This document shows positions 1 to 5,400 of a stretch of 8,043 nucleotides of DNA, in pieces (position 1 is the stretch's first letter; every line of letters begins with the position of its first letter). A model generated the notes under the pieces. That model saw only the letters and a list, made by a program, of their open reading frames with translations. It did not search any database and was not told the DNA's origin. The position numbers and the translations under genes are program-made. The stretch comes from JAYUKV01 sp043764135 (GTDB lineage: Bacteria; Patescibacteriota; JACMRA01), in the NCBI GenBank assembly GCA_043764135.1, contig JAYUKV010000134.1, forward strand, positions 1-8,043, read 5' to 3'.

Positions 1-2
1 AC

Positions 3-26
3 CACAAAGACCATTCGGTCTTTGTG
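3..26. repeat. Perfect 10-bp hairpin at the left edge
   Basis: Bases 3-12 (CACAAAGACC) and 17-26 (GGTCTTTGTG) are exact reverse complements around a 4-base loop, ATTC. Neither side has a clear T-run inside the window. It could be a terminator or processing stem of a gene ending to the left, or a backup stem downstream of the L,D-transpeptidase gene. The structure is certain; its role is not. Confidence 0.55.
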
Positions 27-67
27 CAACAGAGAAGAGGTTTGTTTAGGTATTTTGGGACAAAGAA

Positions 68-94
68 AGCTGTCCCGTGTTTAGTGGGACAGCT
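68..94 (-). terminator. Rho-independent terminator of the L,D-transpeptidase gene
   Basis: A 9-bp stem (AGCTGTCCC at 68-76 with GGGACAGCT at 86-94) closes a 9-base loop. On the minus strand the stem is followed by TTTCTTTGT. It begins about 19 bases past the stop codon of the minus-strand gene at 113-673, the usual place for an intrinsic terminator. A further GGGACA at 57-62 could pair with the same TGTCCC arm, giving an alternative shorter stem. Confidence 0.75.
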
Positions 95-112
95 CTGCCT
101 TTTATCAGGTTT

Positions 113-673
113 TTATTTAGTAATATGAACAACTGTTCCTTCATTAACTCTATTAAACAAGTCAGCTACATCCGAATAAGACATATTTACACATCCTTTT
201 GATCCGCTTGCTTTTCTGTGTTGAATTTTTCCGAACTCCCAAGATTGTCTCCAAGATGCATTATGAAAAGCATAATCATCTCCAATAAATGGAATCCAGT
301 AACTTACTCTGGCAGTAATATTACCTTGTCCATCTTGTAGTTTTACGCCATCATTAGTTTTTAATAATTTGTACTTAATTGCGTATGTTCCAGTTGGGGT
401 AGGAGTTGAATCTTTACCAGTTAAGATTTGGTATGAAGTTACAAAATTTTTATTTTTAAATAATGATAGTCTTTGTTTTGCTAGATCAACCCATAGAATT
501 TGTCCATCTTCAGAAGTTGTAACTGAATCTAGTTTTGGGTCCCATTGTGTATTTAGAATAGGTGTTCTAGGGTGTTTTACTAATCCATTCCAGCTAATTG
601 AATATGCGCTTGTGGCTAAAATTGTTATTGCTAGAACTGCAACTAAAATTTTACCGATAGTATTTTTTAACAT
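113..673 (-). CDS. Secreted or membrane-anchored YkuD-family L,D-transpeptidase
   Basis: A 186-residue protein with a basic N-terminus and hydrophobic stretch (about residues 4-24) that reads as a signal peptide or anchor, so the enzyme acts outside the membrane. A YkuD domain fills about residues 57-185. The TPTPTGTY segment (90-97), His137 and the active-site block S-K-G-C-V-N-M (158-164, catalytic Cys161) are in family order. L,D-transpeptidases form 3-3 peptidoglycan cross-links or attach proteins to the wall through a Cys acyl-enzyme. The usual SHGC is SKGC here: the His before Gly-Cys is Lys159. The start at 671-673 was chosen because it gives the full signal sequence. No Shine-Dalgarno is visible. 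The gene is monocistronic with its own terminator at 68-94. The family is clear; which cross-link or substrate it handles is not. Confidence 0.93.
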   Translation of the reverse strand: MLKNTIGKILVAVLAITILATSAYSISWNGLVKHPRTPILNTQWDPKLDSVTTSEDGQILWVDLAKQRLSLFKNKNFVTSYQILTGKDSTPTPTGTYAIKYKLLKTNDGVKLQDGQGNITARVSYWIPFIGDDYAFHNASWRQSWEFGKIQHRKASGSKGCVNMSYSDVADLFNRVNEGTVVHITK

Positions 674-701
674 AGTGTAATAAGATAACTTAATTATCCT
701 A

Positions 702-730
702 AATTTACATTATTTTTTGATTTTTGTCTA
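702..730 (-). promoter_or_regulatory. Possible sigma70-type promoter of the L,D-transpeptidase gene
   Basis: On the minus strand TAGACA (725-730) is separated by 17 bases from TAAATT (702-707). The predicted start near 695 gives a leader of about 22 bases without a recognisable Shine-Dalgarno. Both boxes are imperfect in very AT-rich DNA, so the call is weak. Confidence 0.35.
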
Positions 731-762
731 TAATTTATAAAATCAGTCTAAAAATATAAATT

Positions 763-787
763 TCCACCCTAATATTTTTAGGGTGGA
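763..787 (-). terminator. Terminator of the two-helix membrane protein gene
   Basis: A 10-bp stem (763-772 with 778-787, core CCACCCTAA / TTAGGGTGG) has a 5-base loop. On the minus strand it is followed by AAATTTATATTTTTAG, a broken T-rich tail. It lies 33 bases past the stop of the minus gene at 820-1152. The plus side has no T-run, so it works mainly leftward. Confidence 0.7.
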
Positions 788-819
788 TGTTGAAAGAGTG
801 GTTAGGGATTGAAAGTTTG

Positions 820-1152
820 TTAAGTTTCTTTGGAATTGAGAACTATCATTCTCAATGATGCATAGTTAAAACCACCAGTTAACAATAAACCAGTAATCAA
901 TGCAGCAAGAGCATCAATGGTAAAAGCAAAACAACCATTGAGAAAGAGACGCCACGCACCAAAGTTTTGATTATAAAACTCTACTTGCTCACCATTGGCA
1001 TTAGTATGGGTTGTAATAGGTTGTACATTGTTAGATACAATTTGCCAAGAAAGCAAAATGTACAAAATCCAAGACACGCTTGTACTTGCTAAAAATATTA
1101 ATGAATTTCCAGCTATAAATCGAATTAAAAACTTCTTATTTTGCTCATCCAT
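820..1152 (-). CDS. Small two-helix membrane protein of unknown function
   Basis: A 110-residue protein with two hydrophobic segments, about residues 12-38 and 67-93, joined by a polar loop of about 28 residues rich in Asn, Gln and Thr. The N-terminus (MDEQNKKFLIRF) is charged, with Lys and Arg next to the first helix. No catalytic motif is seen and I do not recognise the family. It superficially resembles GtrA-like or other small integral membrane proteins, but not enough to name it. The ATG at 1150-1152 has a GAGG (1161-1164 on the complement) eight bases upstream, supporting this start. It is divergent from a 45-residue membrane protein and their promoters abut, so the two may be co-regulated. 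Its terminator is at 763-787. Confidence 0.8.
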   Translation of the reverse strand: MDEQNKKFLIRFIAGNSLIFLASTSVSWILYILLSWQIVSNNVQPITTHTNANGEQVEFYNQNFGAWRLFLNGCFAFTIDALAALITGLLLTGGFNYASLRMIVLNSKET

Positions 1153-1212
1153 TTGTTTTGCCTCAGCTTCAGGAATTTTTATTTGACTTTACGGTTAGAC
1201 GTATAGAATTTA

Positions 1213-1241
1213 TTTGTATCATGATCGCATCAATTTGTCAA
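1213..1241 (-). promoter_or_regulatory. Promoter of the two-helix membrane protein gene
   Basis: On the minus strand a perfect TTGACA (1236-1241) lies 17 bases from TACAAA (1213-1218). The predicted start near 1206 gives a leader of about 50 bases, enough to hold the GAGG ribosome-binding sequence. Its -35 box directly abuts the -35 box of the opposite promoter. Confidence 0.6.
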
Positions 1242-1270
1242 TTGACATATCAAATTTTAACAACTAAAAT
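1242..1270 (+). promoter_or_regulatory. Strong promoter placing the start of RNA at the ATG of the 45-residue gene
   Basis: A perfect TTGACA (1242-1247), a 17-base spacer and TAAAAT (1265-1270, 5 of 6) form a near-consensus sigma70 promoter. The expected transcription start, about 7 bases past the -10, is at 1277, the A of the ATG. The message would be leaderless, which agrees with the lack of any Shine-Dalgarno. Confidence 0.65.
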
Positions 1271-1276
1271 ATATAC

Positions 1277-1414
1277 ATGGAAACAAAATTACTTATTGTA
1301 ATAATTTCTAGTTTTATCTTTGTTGTGGTAGGTGGTATCTATTTATACTTTATTCTAAATGCGAATATGTTAAAAAAAGATAACTTAGAAGATAGAGCTC
1401 AATTAAAACGATAG
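1277..1414 (+). CDS. 45-residue single-helix membrane protein
   Basis: A small open frame begins METKLLIVIISSFIFVVVGG and ends with TAG at 1412-1414. Residues 4-28 are one continuous hydrophobic segment; the last 15 residues are charged (MLKKDNLEDRAQLKR). This looks like a one-pass inner-membrane protein with a short polar tail. The sequence does not fix the topology: Lys4 is the only basic residue before the helix. Support for a real gene is the near-consensus promoter ending exactly at the ATG, the bidirectional terminator just after the stop, and a conventional transmembrane design. I do not recognise a family. Its divergent neighbour is also a small membrane protein, so a shared envelope role is possible but only inferred. 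Confidence 0.65.
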   Translation: METKLLIVIISSFIFVVVGGIYLYFILNANMLKKDNLEDRAQLKR

Positions 1415-1428
1415 ATTAGTAAAAAAAT

Positions 1429-1459
1429 ATTACCCAATTATAACTTATAATTGGGTAAT
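1429..1459. terminator. Bidirectional terminator between convergent genes
   Basis: A 14-bp stem (1429-1442 with 1446-1459, core ATTACCCAATTATA) has a 3-base loop. On the minus strand it is followed by ATTTTTTTAC, a strong T-run for the 422-residue gene ending 15 bases away. On the plus strand it is followed by CAAATTTTAA, a weaker tail for the 45-residue gene. Confidence 0.85.
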
Positions 1460-1473
1460 CAAATTTTAATGAA

Positions 1474-2742
1474 TCATCCTAGGTAGGCGTGGATCATTTC
1501 AGATGGTATCGGGGTAACAGATACTGCGTGCCTTTTCAAACTAACACTCAAATTATCTACAGAACTTTCTGAGTCCCTAAAGTATATGTTTGGTTGAAAT
1601 TTTGTAATAGGTGTTGTACCACAAAGTGAGTAACTTTTAGCATTCAAACCCAAAAAGTTAGCAGTATTTTCTGTAAATACTGTGATTGCTTTTTGTTCGT
1701 TTAACGACTTGACAGTGCTCTGTAAAATAGAGCTGTAAAAAAGAGAGATTTTTTCTGACAAGCTGGCTAACGATTCAAAGCTTAATCTAAATCCTTTTTC
1801 ATGCAATAGTTCTCCAAAAGTTAAAAAATTTAAGAAGAACATCGACGTTCTAACGCTTAATGGAGTGTCCACAACTTGATTATAGTCTTGATAAGCTATT
1901 GACTTGATTATTTCTTTGGCCTTTCTTTTATCAGTCCAGATGTATCCTTCAGTACCGTCACCTCCAGCCAAAACCTGATTTTGGGTGAATGTTGCGATAT
2001 TATCTATAAGTTTAGAACCAACACTGGAAACAAGATTTTTTGGTGCAGATTTTGATCCTCCGATATCATTGGCAATCCCCCAGAGTAAAATTTGAGAATC
2101 ATCAATAGAATAAGAATTGCAAATTGCTTCACATACTTGTTCAATTCTAATGATTGATGCAAATTCTTCTTTGTTAATTGGACCTTTTGGGTGGCAAAGA
2201 TGTAGAGTTTGATAAAGTAAATCTATAATACTTGCAAAAGGAGTATAGAATGCCTCACCGTTTACAAAACACCAATCATGACCATCTTCTGTTGTAAGAA
2301 TATTTCCACTTGTAAGGATAAATATATCACTAGTAACTTTATTTGAATTTTTTTCCGTGCATACAGAATTAAGAAGTGTAACCCATCTCAAAGTTGGTTT
2401 AATACCAAGATTTAATAAGCTATAACTGCTAATTGCAATAACCGGAGTAATGGTTTCTTCAACAAGTTGTTTACCATTGGTATTCAAAGGTATTTTACCG
2501 CAATAATCATATTTATTGTCGATAAATTGTAATCCATAGCGTTGGGTGAATTGATTGAGACTAAGATATTCTTTTGTTGCTGGATTAATAAATCCAAGAC
2601 CAAAAAAGTTAGTCAACGCAATCATATCAAATAATGAAGGCCACTTGGAAATATTGCTATTTGGCCGAAGATTAGAACTGTTATTAAAGCTTTCAATGAG
2701 AGTTGAGCTAAAACTGTGATCAAAGGAAATATCATTTTTCAT
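1474..2742 (-). CDS. 422-residue protein of unknown function, probably cytoplasmic
   Basis: I do not recognise this protein. It lacks a signal peptide and convincing transmembrane segments, so it is probably cytoplasmic. The first 30 residues are rich in Ser and Asn and likely disordered. Visible features are a TEDGHDWCFVNGEAFY block (151-166), an HLCHPKGP block (181-188), a Cys pair at 204 and 208, a Gly-rich AGGDGTEGYIW (259-269), and a mixed helix region to about residue 350. The scattered Cys and His residues do not form a standard zinc-finger spacing. The TGA stop at 1474-1476 is followed at once by a strong terminator. No Shine-Dalgarno precedes the ATG at 2740-2742; a lone TATAGT (2759-2764 on the complement) may be the -10. 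The gene is monocistronic. It could be a lineage-specific enzyme or scaffold. Confidence 0.85.
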   Translation of the reverse strand: MKNDISFDHSFSSTLIESFNNSSNLRPNSNISKWPSLFDMIALTNFFGLGFINPATKEYLSLNQFTQRYGLQFIDNKYDYCGKIPLNTNGKQLVEETITPVIAISSYSLLNLGIKPTLRWVTLLNSVCTEKNSNKVTSDIFILTSGNILTTEDGHDWCFVNGEAFYTPFASIIDLLYQTLHLCHPKGPINKEEFASIIRIEQVCEAICNSYSIDDSQILLWGIANDIGGSKSAPKNLVSSVGSKLIDNIATFTQNQVLAGGDGTEGYIWTDKRKAKEIIKSIAYQDYNQVVDTPLSVRTSMFFLNFLTFGELLHEKGFRLSFESLASLSEKISLFYSSILQSTVKSLNEQKAITVFTENTANFLGLNAKSYSLCGTTPITKFQPNIYFRDSESSVDNLSVSLKRHAVSVTPIPSEMIHAYLG

Positions 2743-2942
2743 TGGTCTAGTTTACAAAACTATAAGATACTAATCAGTTACTATCATAGAAATAACTATT
2801 TGTAAAGCATTTTTACTTAATATTTTTGTAAGCGAATAGAATATTATTAAAATTATACTAAATACTTGTAATTATGTATAATTATATACACTGTTATATC
2901 TGATATACCTTCAATTATAGTAATGCTTAGCAAAATAACTAT

Positions 2943-2971
2943 TTGACACGACCTTAAATTTAAGCTATTAT
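2943..2971 (+). promoter_or_regulatory. Orphan near-consensus promoter with no plus-strand gene after it
   Basis: A perfect TTGACA (2943-2948), a 17-base spacer and TATTAT (2966-2971, 5 of 6) face right. RNA would start near 2978, enter the 21-bp hairpin at 2989-3038 and then run antisense to smpB. No protein gene of convincing length follows on the plus strand before 3643, so the product could be a short structured RNA or an antisense transcript. Confidence 0.5.
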
Positions 2972-2988
2972 TATCATCCAGCACAATA

Positions 2989-3038
2989 CATTATTAATCA
3001 CCTCATATATACTAGACTATATGAGGTGATTAATAATG
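2989..3038. repeat. Perfect 21-bp inverted repeat with 8-base loop
   Basis: Bases 2989-3009 and 3018-3038 are exact reverse complements around TACTAGAC; the G+C-richer core is ATCACCTCAT. Neither side has a T-run, so it is not a textbook terminator. It sits 34 bases past the smpB stop (minus strand) and about 11 bases after the predicted start of the orphan plus-strand promoter. It may stabilise or end the smpB message, or be the body of a small RNA. Confidence 0.75.
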
Positions 3039-3071
3039 GGAAGGTAAAAAATGTATAATATTTTAATTTAT

Positions 3072-3482
3072 TTAATCTAATAATCCGCGTTGATTTTCTC
3101 TATCAAGATCGCGTTTTTTTATTGTTTGTCGTTTGTCACCATGGGTCTTACCTTTCGCTATTGCAATATCAGATTTTATATACCTACCCTGTGTTTTAAA
3201 ATTAAGAAGTACAACAGTAATTCCTTTCTCTTTTTTATACTCTCTAATTTTCTTGATCTCGAGAGGATTTAGAAGAAGGGGAATTGTTTCTTTATTCATT
3301 GAACCTCCCATTCCTATAGCTTCATACCTGTTGTTTTGATAAACAACAAAAGAATTTTCAGGAGTGATTTTCTTACTCCTGATTAATTTAACCAAGTTAC
3401 CAGATTGAATACTCAGCCCCGCTTGGAACTTCTCTAAGATCTTGTATTCGAATTCTGCTTTTTTGTTCTTGGAAATTATCAT
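3072..3482 (-). CDS. smpB: SsrA-binding protein SmpB (ribosome rescue, trans-translation)
   Basis: SmpB binds tmRNA and delivers it to stalled ribosomes, where its C-terminal tail reads the empty mRNA channel. The 136-residue protein shows the family order: NKKAEFEYKILEKFQAGL near the start, the EIKKIREYKKEKGITVVLL segment (75-93) and the diagnostic AKGKTHGDKRQTIKKRD (109-125). It is shorter than the usual 145-160 residues and divergent: the conserved G-T-E-V-K-S is SGNLVKLIR (27-35), and the usual KGK-x-H-DKR is KGKTHGDKR, moving His to 114 with Gly115 before DKR. A 21-residue basic tail from the DKR onward is kept. A TTGACT-17-TAGAGT promoter puts the RNA start within about 2 bases of the ATG. 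The partner tmRNA gene is not in the window. Confidence 0.92.
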   Translation of the reverse strand: MIISKNKKAEFEYKILEKFQAGLSIQSGNLVKLIRSKKITPENSFVVYQNNRYEAIGMGGSMNKETIPLLLNPLEIKKIREYKKEKGITVVLLNFKTQGRYIKSDIAIAKGKTHGDKRQTIKKRDLDRENQRGLLD

Positions 3483-3490
3483 TACAATAA

Positions 3491-3519
3491 ACTCTAATTA
3501 TATTACAATGAATAGTCAA
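3491..3519 (-). promoter_or_regulatory. Promoter of smpB
   Basis: On the minus strand TTGACT (3514-3519, 5 of 6) and TAGAGT (3491-3496, 4 of 6) are 17 bases apart; the expected start near 3484 almost meets the ATG at 3482. A perfect TATAAT also lies at 3497-3502 but lacks a matching -35; its start would leave a leader of about 8 bases. Either way no Shine-Dalgarno fits. Confidence 0.45.
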
Positions 3520-3598
3520 AAATGAATCTATTCTGAAAGCTTTGTATATTGAAATTAGTGCATTAAGTTAAATATATAGAATTTCACTTAATAATTTA

Positions 3599-3615
3599 TG
3601 AATTTCGTAAATTCA
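3599..3615. promoter_or_regulatory. Palindrome in the -35 region of the bestrophin gene, possible operator
   Basis: TGAATTTCGTAAATTCA is a perfect 7-bp inverted repeat around CGT. With a 3-base bulge it extends to AATAAT (3590-3595) and ATTATT (3616-3621). It occupies the place where a -35 box would lie for the TATAAT boxes at 3626-3631 and 3632-3637. It may be a repressor or activator site, though AT-rich palindromes also arise by chance. Confidence 0.35.
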
Positions 3616-3625
3616 ATTATTAATG

Positions 3626-3637
3626 TATAATTATAAT
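3626..3637 (+). promoter_or_regulatory. Tandem TATAAT -10 boxes of the bestrophin gene
   Basis: Two perfect TATAAT hexamers lie end to end (3626-3631 and 3632-3637). Starts 7 bases downstream would be at about 3638 and 3644, against an ATG at 3643, so the RNA has almost no leader. No convincing -35 is visible; a palindrome at 3599-3615 occupies that place. Confidence 0.5.
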
Positions 3638-3642
3638 ATATT

Positions 3643-4473
3643 ATGGCTCAAACAAATAGAATATGGTTCAAAAAAGCATTTAACATCAAAAAATCAATCC
3701 TACCCCAAATAGGCTGGAGATTGTCTTTGGTTACAATATATTTTGTAATTATTACATATCTAAATGGCAAACTATATAATCTTGATATACCTATTTTATC
3801 GTCTTTGGTACCAAATGTTATTCTTGGATTATTGCTTGTGTTTAGAACAAATACAGCTTATGAAAGGTTTTGGGAAGGGCGTAAATTATGGGGAGATATC
3901 AATAATTATGTTAGAAGTATTGTAATGATGATCAATACTTTGAATATTGAAAAAAAAGATAAGATCAAATTAGTAGATAGGTTAGTTAATTTCGTATTCC
4001 TTACAAAAGATAAGCTTAGAGATGAAGTTCAAACTGATTTACTGATTGAAGAACAAAAAACAAAAATTCACCCTAATCTCTGGGAGCTTAATTTATTAAA
4101 TCAAGAACTAGATCTAATACATGATAAATCTTTAATGAAAGTTGAAATATATATGTTGTTTAATCAAAAGATCAATATTCTTACCAATGCATTAGGAGGA
4201 TGTGAGAGAATAATGTCTACACCTATTCCATTAGGTTATTCAATTCATATCAAACAATTAATATTATTATATTGTTTTACTCTTCCTTTTCAATTTGTTG
4301 GTCAGATCGGTTGGTTTACACCAGTAGTTTGTTTTTTAATTGCATTTGCTTTAATGGGAATTGAACAAATAGGATTGGAAATAGAAAATCCATTTGGTAA
4401 GGATACTTACGATATAGAGCTAGATAAAATATGTGTAAATATAAAAAATAACGCATATGATCTTTTGATTTAA
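3643..4473 (+). CDS. Bestrophin-family (YneE/UPF0187) anion channel
   Basis: Bacterial bestrophins form pentameric membrane channels; homologues conduct anions or, in some bacteria, cations. The 276-residue length is near the family norm. Hydrophobic segments lie at about residues 25-45, 52-68, 203-221 and 223-241. The hallmark FRTNTAYERFWEGRKLWG (67-84) follows the second helix, and GCERIMSTPIP (186-196) precedes the third. The C-terminal EIENPFGKDTYDIELD (246-261) matches the acidic conserved segment after the last helix. The start at 3643 follows tandem TATAAT boxes so closely that the message should be leaderless or nearly so; no Shine-Dalgarno exists. It is divergent from smpB across 160 AT-rich bases with palindromes. 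Ion selectivity cannot be read from the sequence. Confidence 0.9.
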   Translation: MAQTNRIWFKKAFNIKKSILPQIGWRLSLVTIYFVIITYLNGKLYNLDIPILSSLVPNVILGLLLVFRTNTAYERFWEGRKLWGDINNYVRSIVMMINTLNIEKKDKIKLVDRLVNFVFLTKDKLRDEVQTDLLIEEQKTKIHPNLWELNLLNQELDLIHDKSLMKVEIYMLFNQKINILTNALGGCERIMSTPIPLGYSIHIKQLILLYCFTLPFQFVGQIGWFTPVVCFLIAFALMGIEQIGLEIENPFGKDTYDIELDKICVNIKNNAYDLLI

Positions 4474-4516
4474 TAGTTTATTTTTTTCTGTTTTTTAGAT
4501 ATAATTATAAAAAAAA

Positions 4517-4548
4517 TAAAGACTGAAATAAAAATATTTCAGTCTTTA
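4517..4548. terminator. Terminator between the convergent bestrophin and Nudix-like genes
   Basis: A 14-bp stem (4517-4530 with 4535-4548, core AAAGACTGAAAT) has a 4-base loop. On the minus strand it is followed by a run of eight T (complement of 4509-4516), a strong signal for the gene ending at 4638. On the plus strand it lies 44 bases after the bestrophin stop with only a short T stretch, so it is weaker in that direction. Confidence 0.8.
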
Positions 4549-4613
4549 ATTACACACAATAGTTTCTAATGAAAGATCATGAGGCGGTGACTAATTTTAG
4601 ATAGATTGGGTTG

Positions 4614-4633
4614 GATATTGTTGAAACAATATC
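4614..4633. repeat. Small hairpin directly after the Nudix-like gene
   Basis: GATATTGT (4614-4621) and ACAATATC (4626-4633) form an 8-bp stem with a 4-base loop, 4 bases past the stop of the minus-strand gene. It lacks a T-run, so it may protect the 3' end rather than terminate. Confidence 0.5.
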
Positions 4634-4637
4634 GATT

Positions 4638-5333
4638 TTAGTGAGCAAAAATTTTGCTTGGTAGTTTACGAATTGTTTTATGGGTTGTTCGCTCATCAAG
4701 AAATTGCTTAATTAATTTGCGATTTCTTAGCCAGCAAAAAGTTGTCTCTTTGACTACATTACCTATTTCATCAAATTGACATTCCTTGTACTGATCATGC
4801 CTCTCATGTTCGTAAAGTTTTATTTCATAAGATCGCAATATTTTTTCAACTAGCAACCCTTTGTATCTATATGATTCATCAAATGATATATCAATTTCTT
4901 GATAAACAAACCTTGATTTGGAAAGTATAACCAAATTAAGTTCTTCAAACATTGCTCTTTTGCATGCTTGAAGTGACGCTATAGCGGGACTGCATTTTTC
5001 TGTAAAGTAATCTATTGATTTAACTTTTTCGCTAACCCATGCATGTGGTCTTCTGTGCGTGCGTTGTCGTTGGGGGTAAAATTGTTTATCTTCAACAAGA
5101 ACTTGTCCCATACAATTAACATTGATTTTTACAACATTAATTACACGTAAAATTCGACCTTCAGGTGTTTGATAAAGCAGGGTTTCACCGCACTCAATTT
5201 CTTTCCATAGATCGCTCAAACCGTCGATTGACCAAGTGCTAATGGGCACTTCTTTAGATTGTAGTAATGCAAGAAGTTCTTCTTTAGAATGAGGAAGAAG
5301 CAACTTATGCATCAATGGGCATCTAACATCCAT
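4638..5333 (-). CDS. Nudix-like protein with degenerate active-site box (tentative)
   Basis: A 231-residue soluble protein without signal peptide or membrane helix. The N-terminal part (about 14-62) alternates helices and short strands. The LLYQTPEGRILRVINVVKI and GQVLVEDKQFYPQRQRTHRR segments (52-95) look like the strands leading into a Nudix fold. The helix ACKRAMFEELNLVI (123-136) resembles the REUXEEXGU part of the Nudix box: R126, E130 and E131 are kept, but the first Glu is Ala127, the Gly is Asn133, and the upstream Gly and Glu are missing. If Nudix, it may bind rather than hydrolyse nucleotide diphosphates. The start at 5331-5333 follows GAGAGGA (5336-5342 on the complement), a close Shine-Dalgarno; Met8 is an alternative. 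It is monocistronic with its own promoter. The fold assignment is an inference from pattern. Confidence 0.5.
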   Translation of the reverse strand: MDVRCPLMHKLLLPHSKEELLALLQSKEVPISTWSIDGLSDLWKEIECGETLLYQTPEGRILRVINVVKINVNCMGQVLVEDKQFYPQRQRTHRRPHAWVSEKVKSIDYFTEKCSPAIASLQACKRAMFEELNLVILSKSRFVYQEIDISFDESYRYKGLLVEKILRSYEIKLYEHERHDQYKECQFDEIGNVVKETTFCWLRNRKLIKQFLDERTTHKTIRKLPSKIFAH

Positions 5334-5364
5334 ATTCCTCTCATTTAATAAGTTTGTATATCAC

Positions 5365-5393
5365 AGAATAGCACAGTTATTAATGATTGTCAA
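5365..5393 (-). promoter_or_regulatory. Promoter of the Nudix-like gene
   Basis: On the minus strand a perfect TTGACA (5388-5393) is 17 bases from TATTCT (5365-5370). The start near 5358 gives a leader of about 24 bases that carries GAGAGGA before the ATG. The MITE-like element begins only 8-10 bases upstream of the -35 and could alter this promoter. Confidence 0.6.
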
Positions 5394-5400
5394 CCTTATT

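Larger units (their letters stand above)
2743..3071. other. Gene-free stretch between smpB and the 422-residue gene
   Basis: This 329-base, very AT-rich interval has no long open frame on either strand. Its left part must hold the promoter of the minus-strand 422-residue gene (candidate -10 boxes TATAGT at 2759-2764 and TATGAT at 2783-2788, without a good -35). Its right part holds the orphan plus-strand promoter and the 21-bp hairpin listed separately. I looked for tmRNA because smpB is adjacent, but saw neither a tRNA-like end nor the conserved 5' sequence. Confidence 0.6.

Noticed and set aside
369..680. 103-codon plus-strand frame
   Set aside because: It is fully antisense to the clear L,D-transpeptidase gene, has no promoter or ribosome-binding site, and its translation lacks domain character.
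1474..1476. TGA read as glycine (code 25), extending the 422-residue protein
   Set aside because: A second TGA in the same frame and the terminator stem follow at once, and rseP also ends in TGA; the standard code explains all frames.
3041..3068. dif-like (XerCD) site around TGTATA at 3052-3057
   Set aside because: The right arm matches the E. coli dif arm at 8 of 11 positions but the left arm only at 4 of 11, and the inner arms are not symmetric. In such AT-rich DNA this is expected by chance.
2743..3071. tmRNA (ssrA) next to smpB
   Set aside because: The interval is about the right size, but the conserved 5' sequence, the T-arm-like 3' end and the CCA end are all missing on both strands.
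3051..3080. 9-codon plus-strand frame after an AAGG, beginning at 3051
   Set aside because: It is too short to defend, overlaps the end of smpB on the other strand, and has no leader-peptide logic such as a run of one amino acid before a regulated gene.
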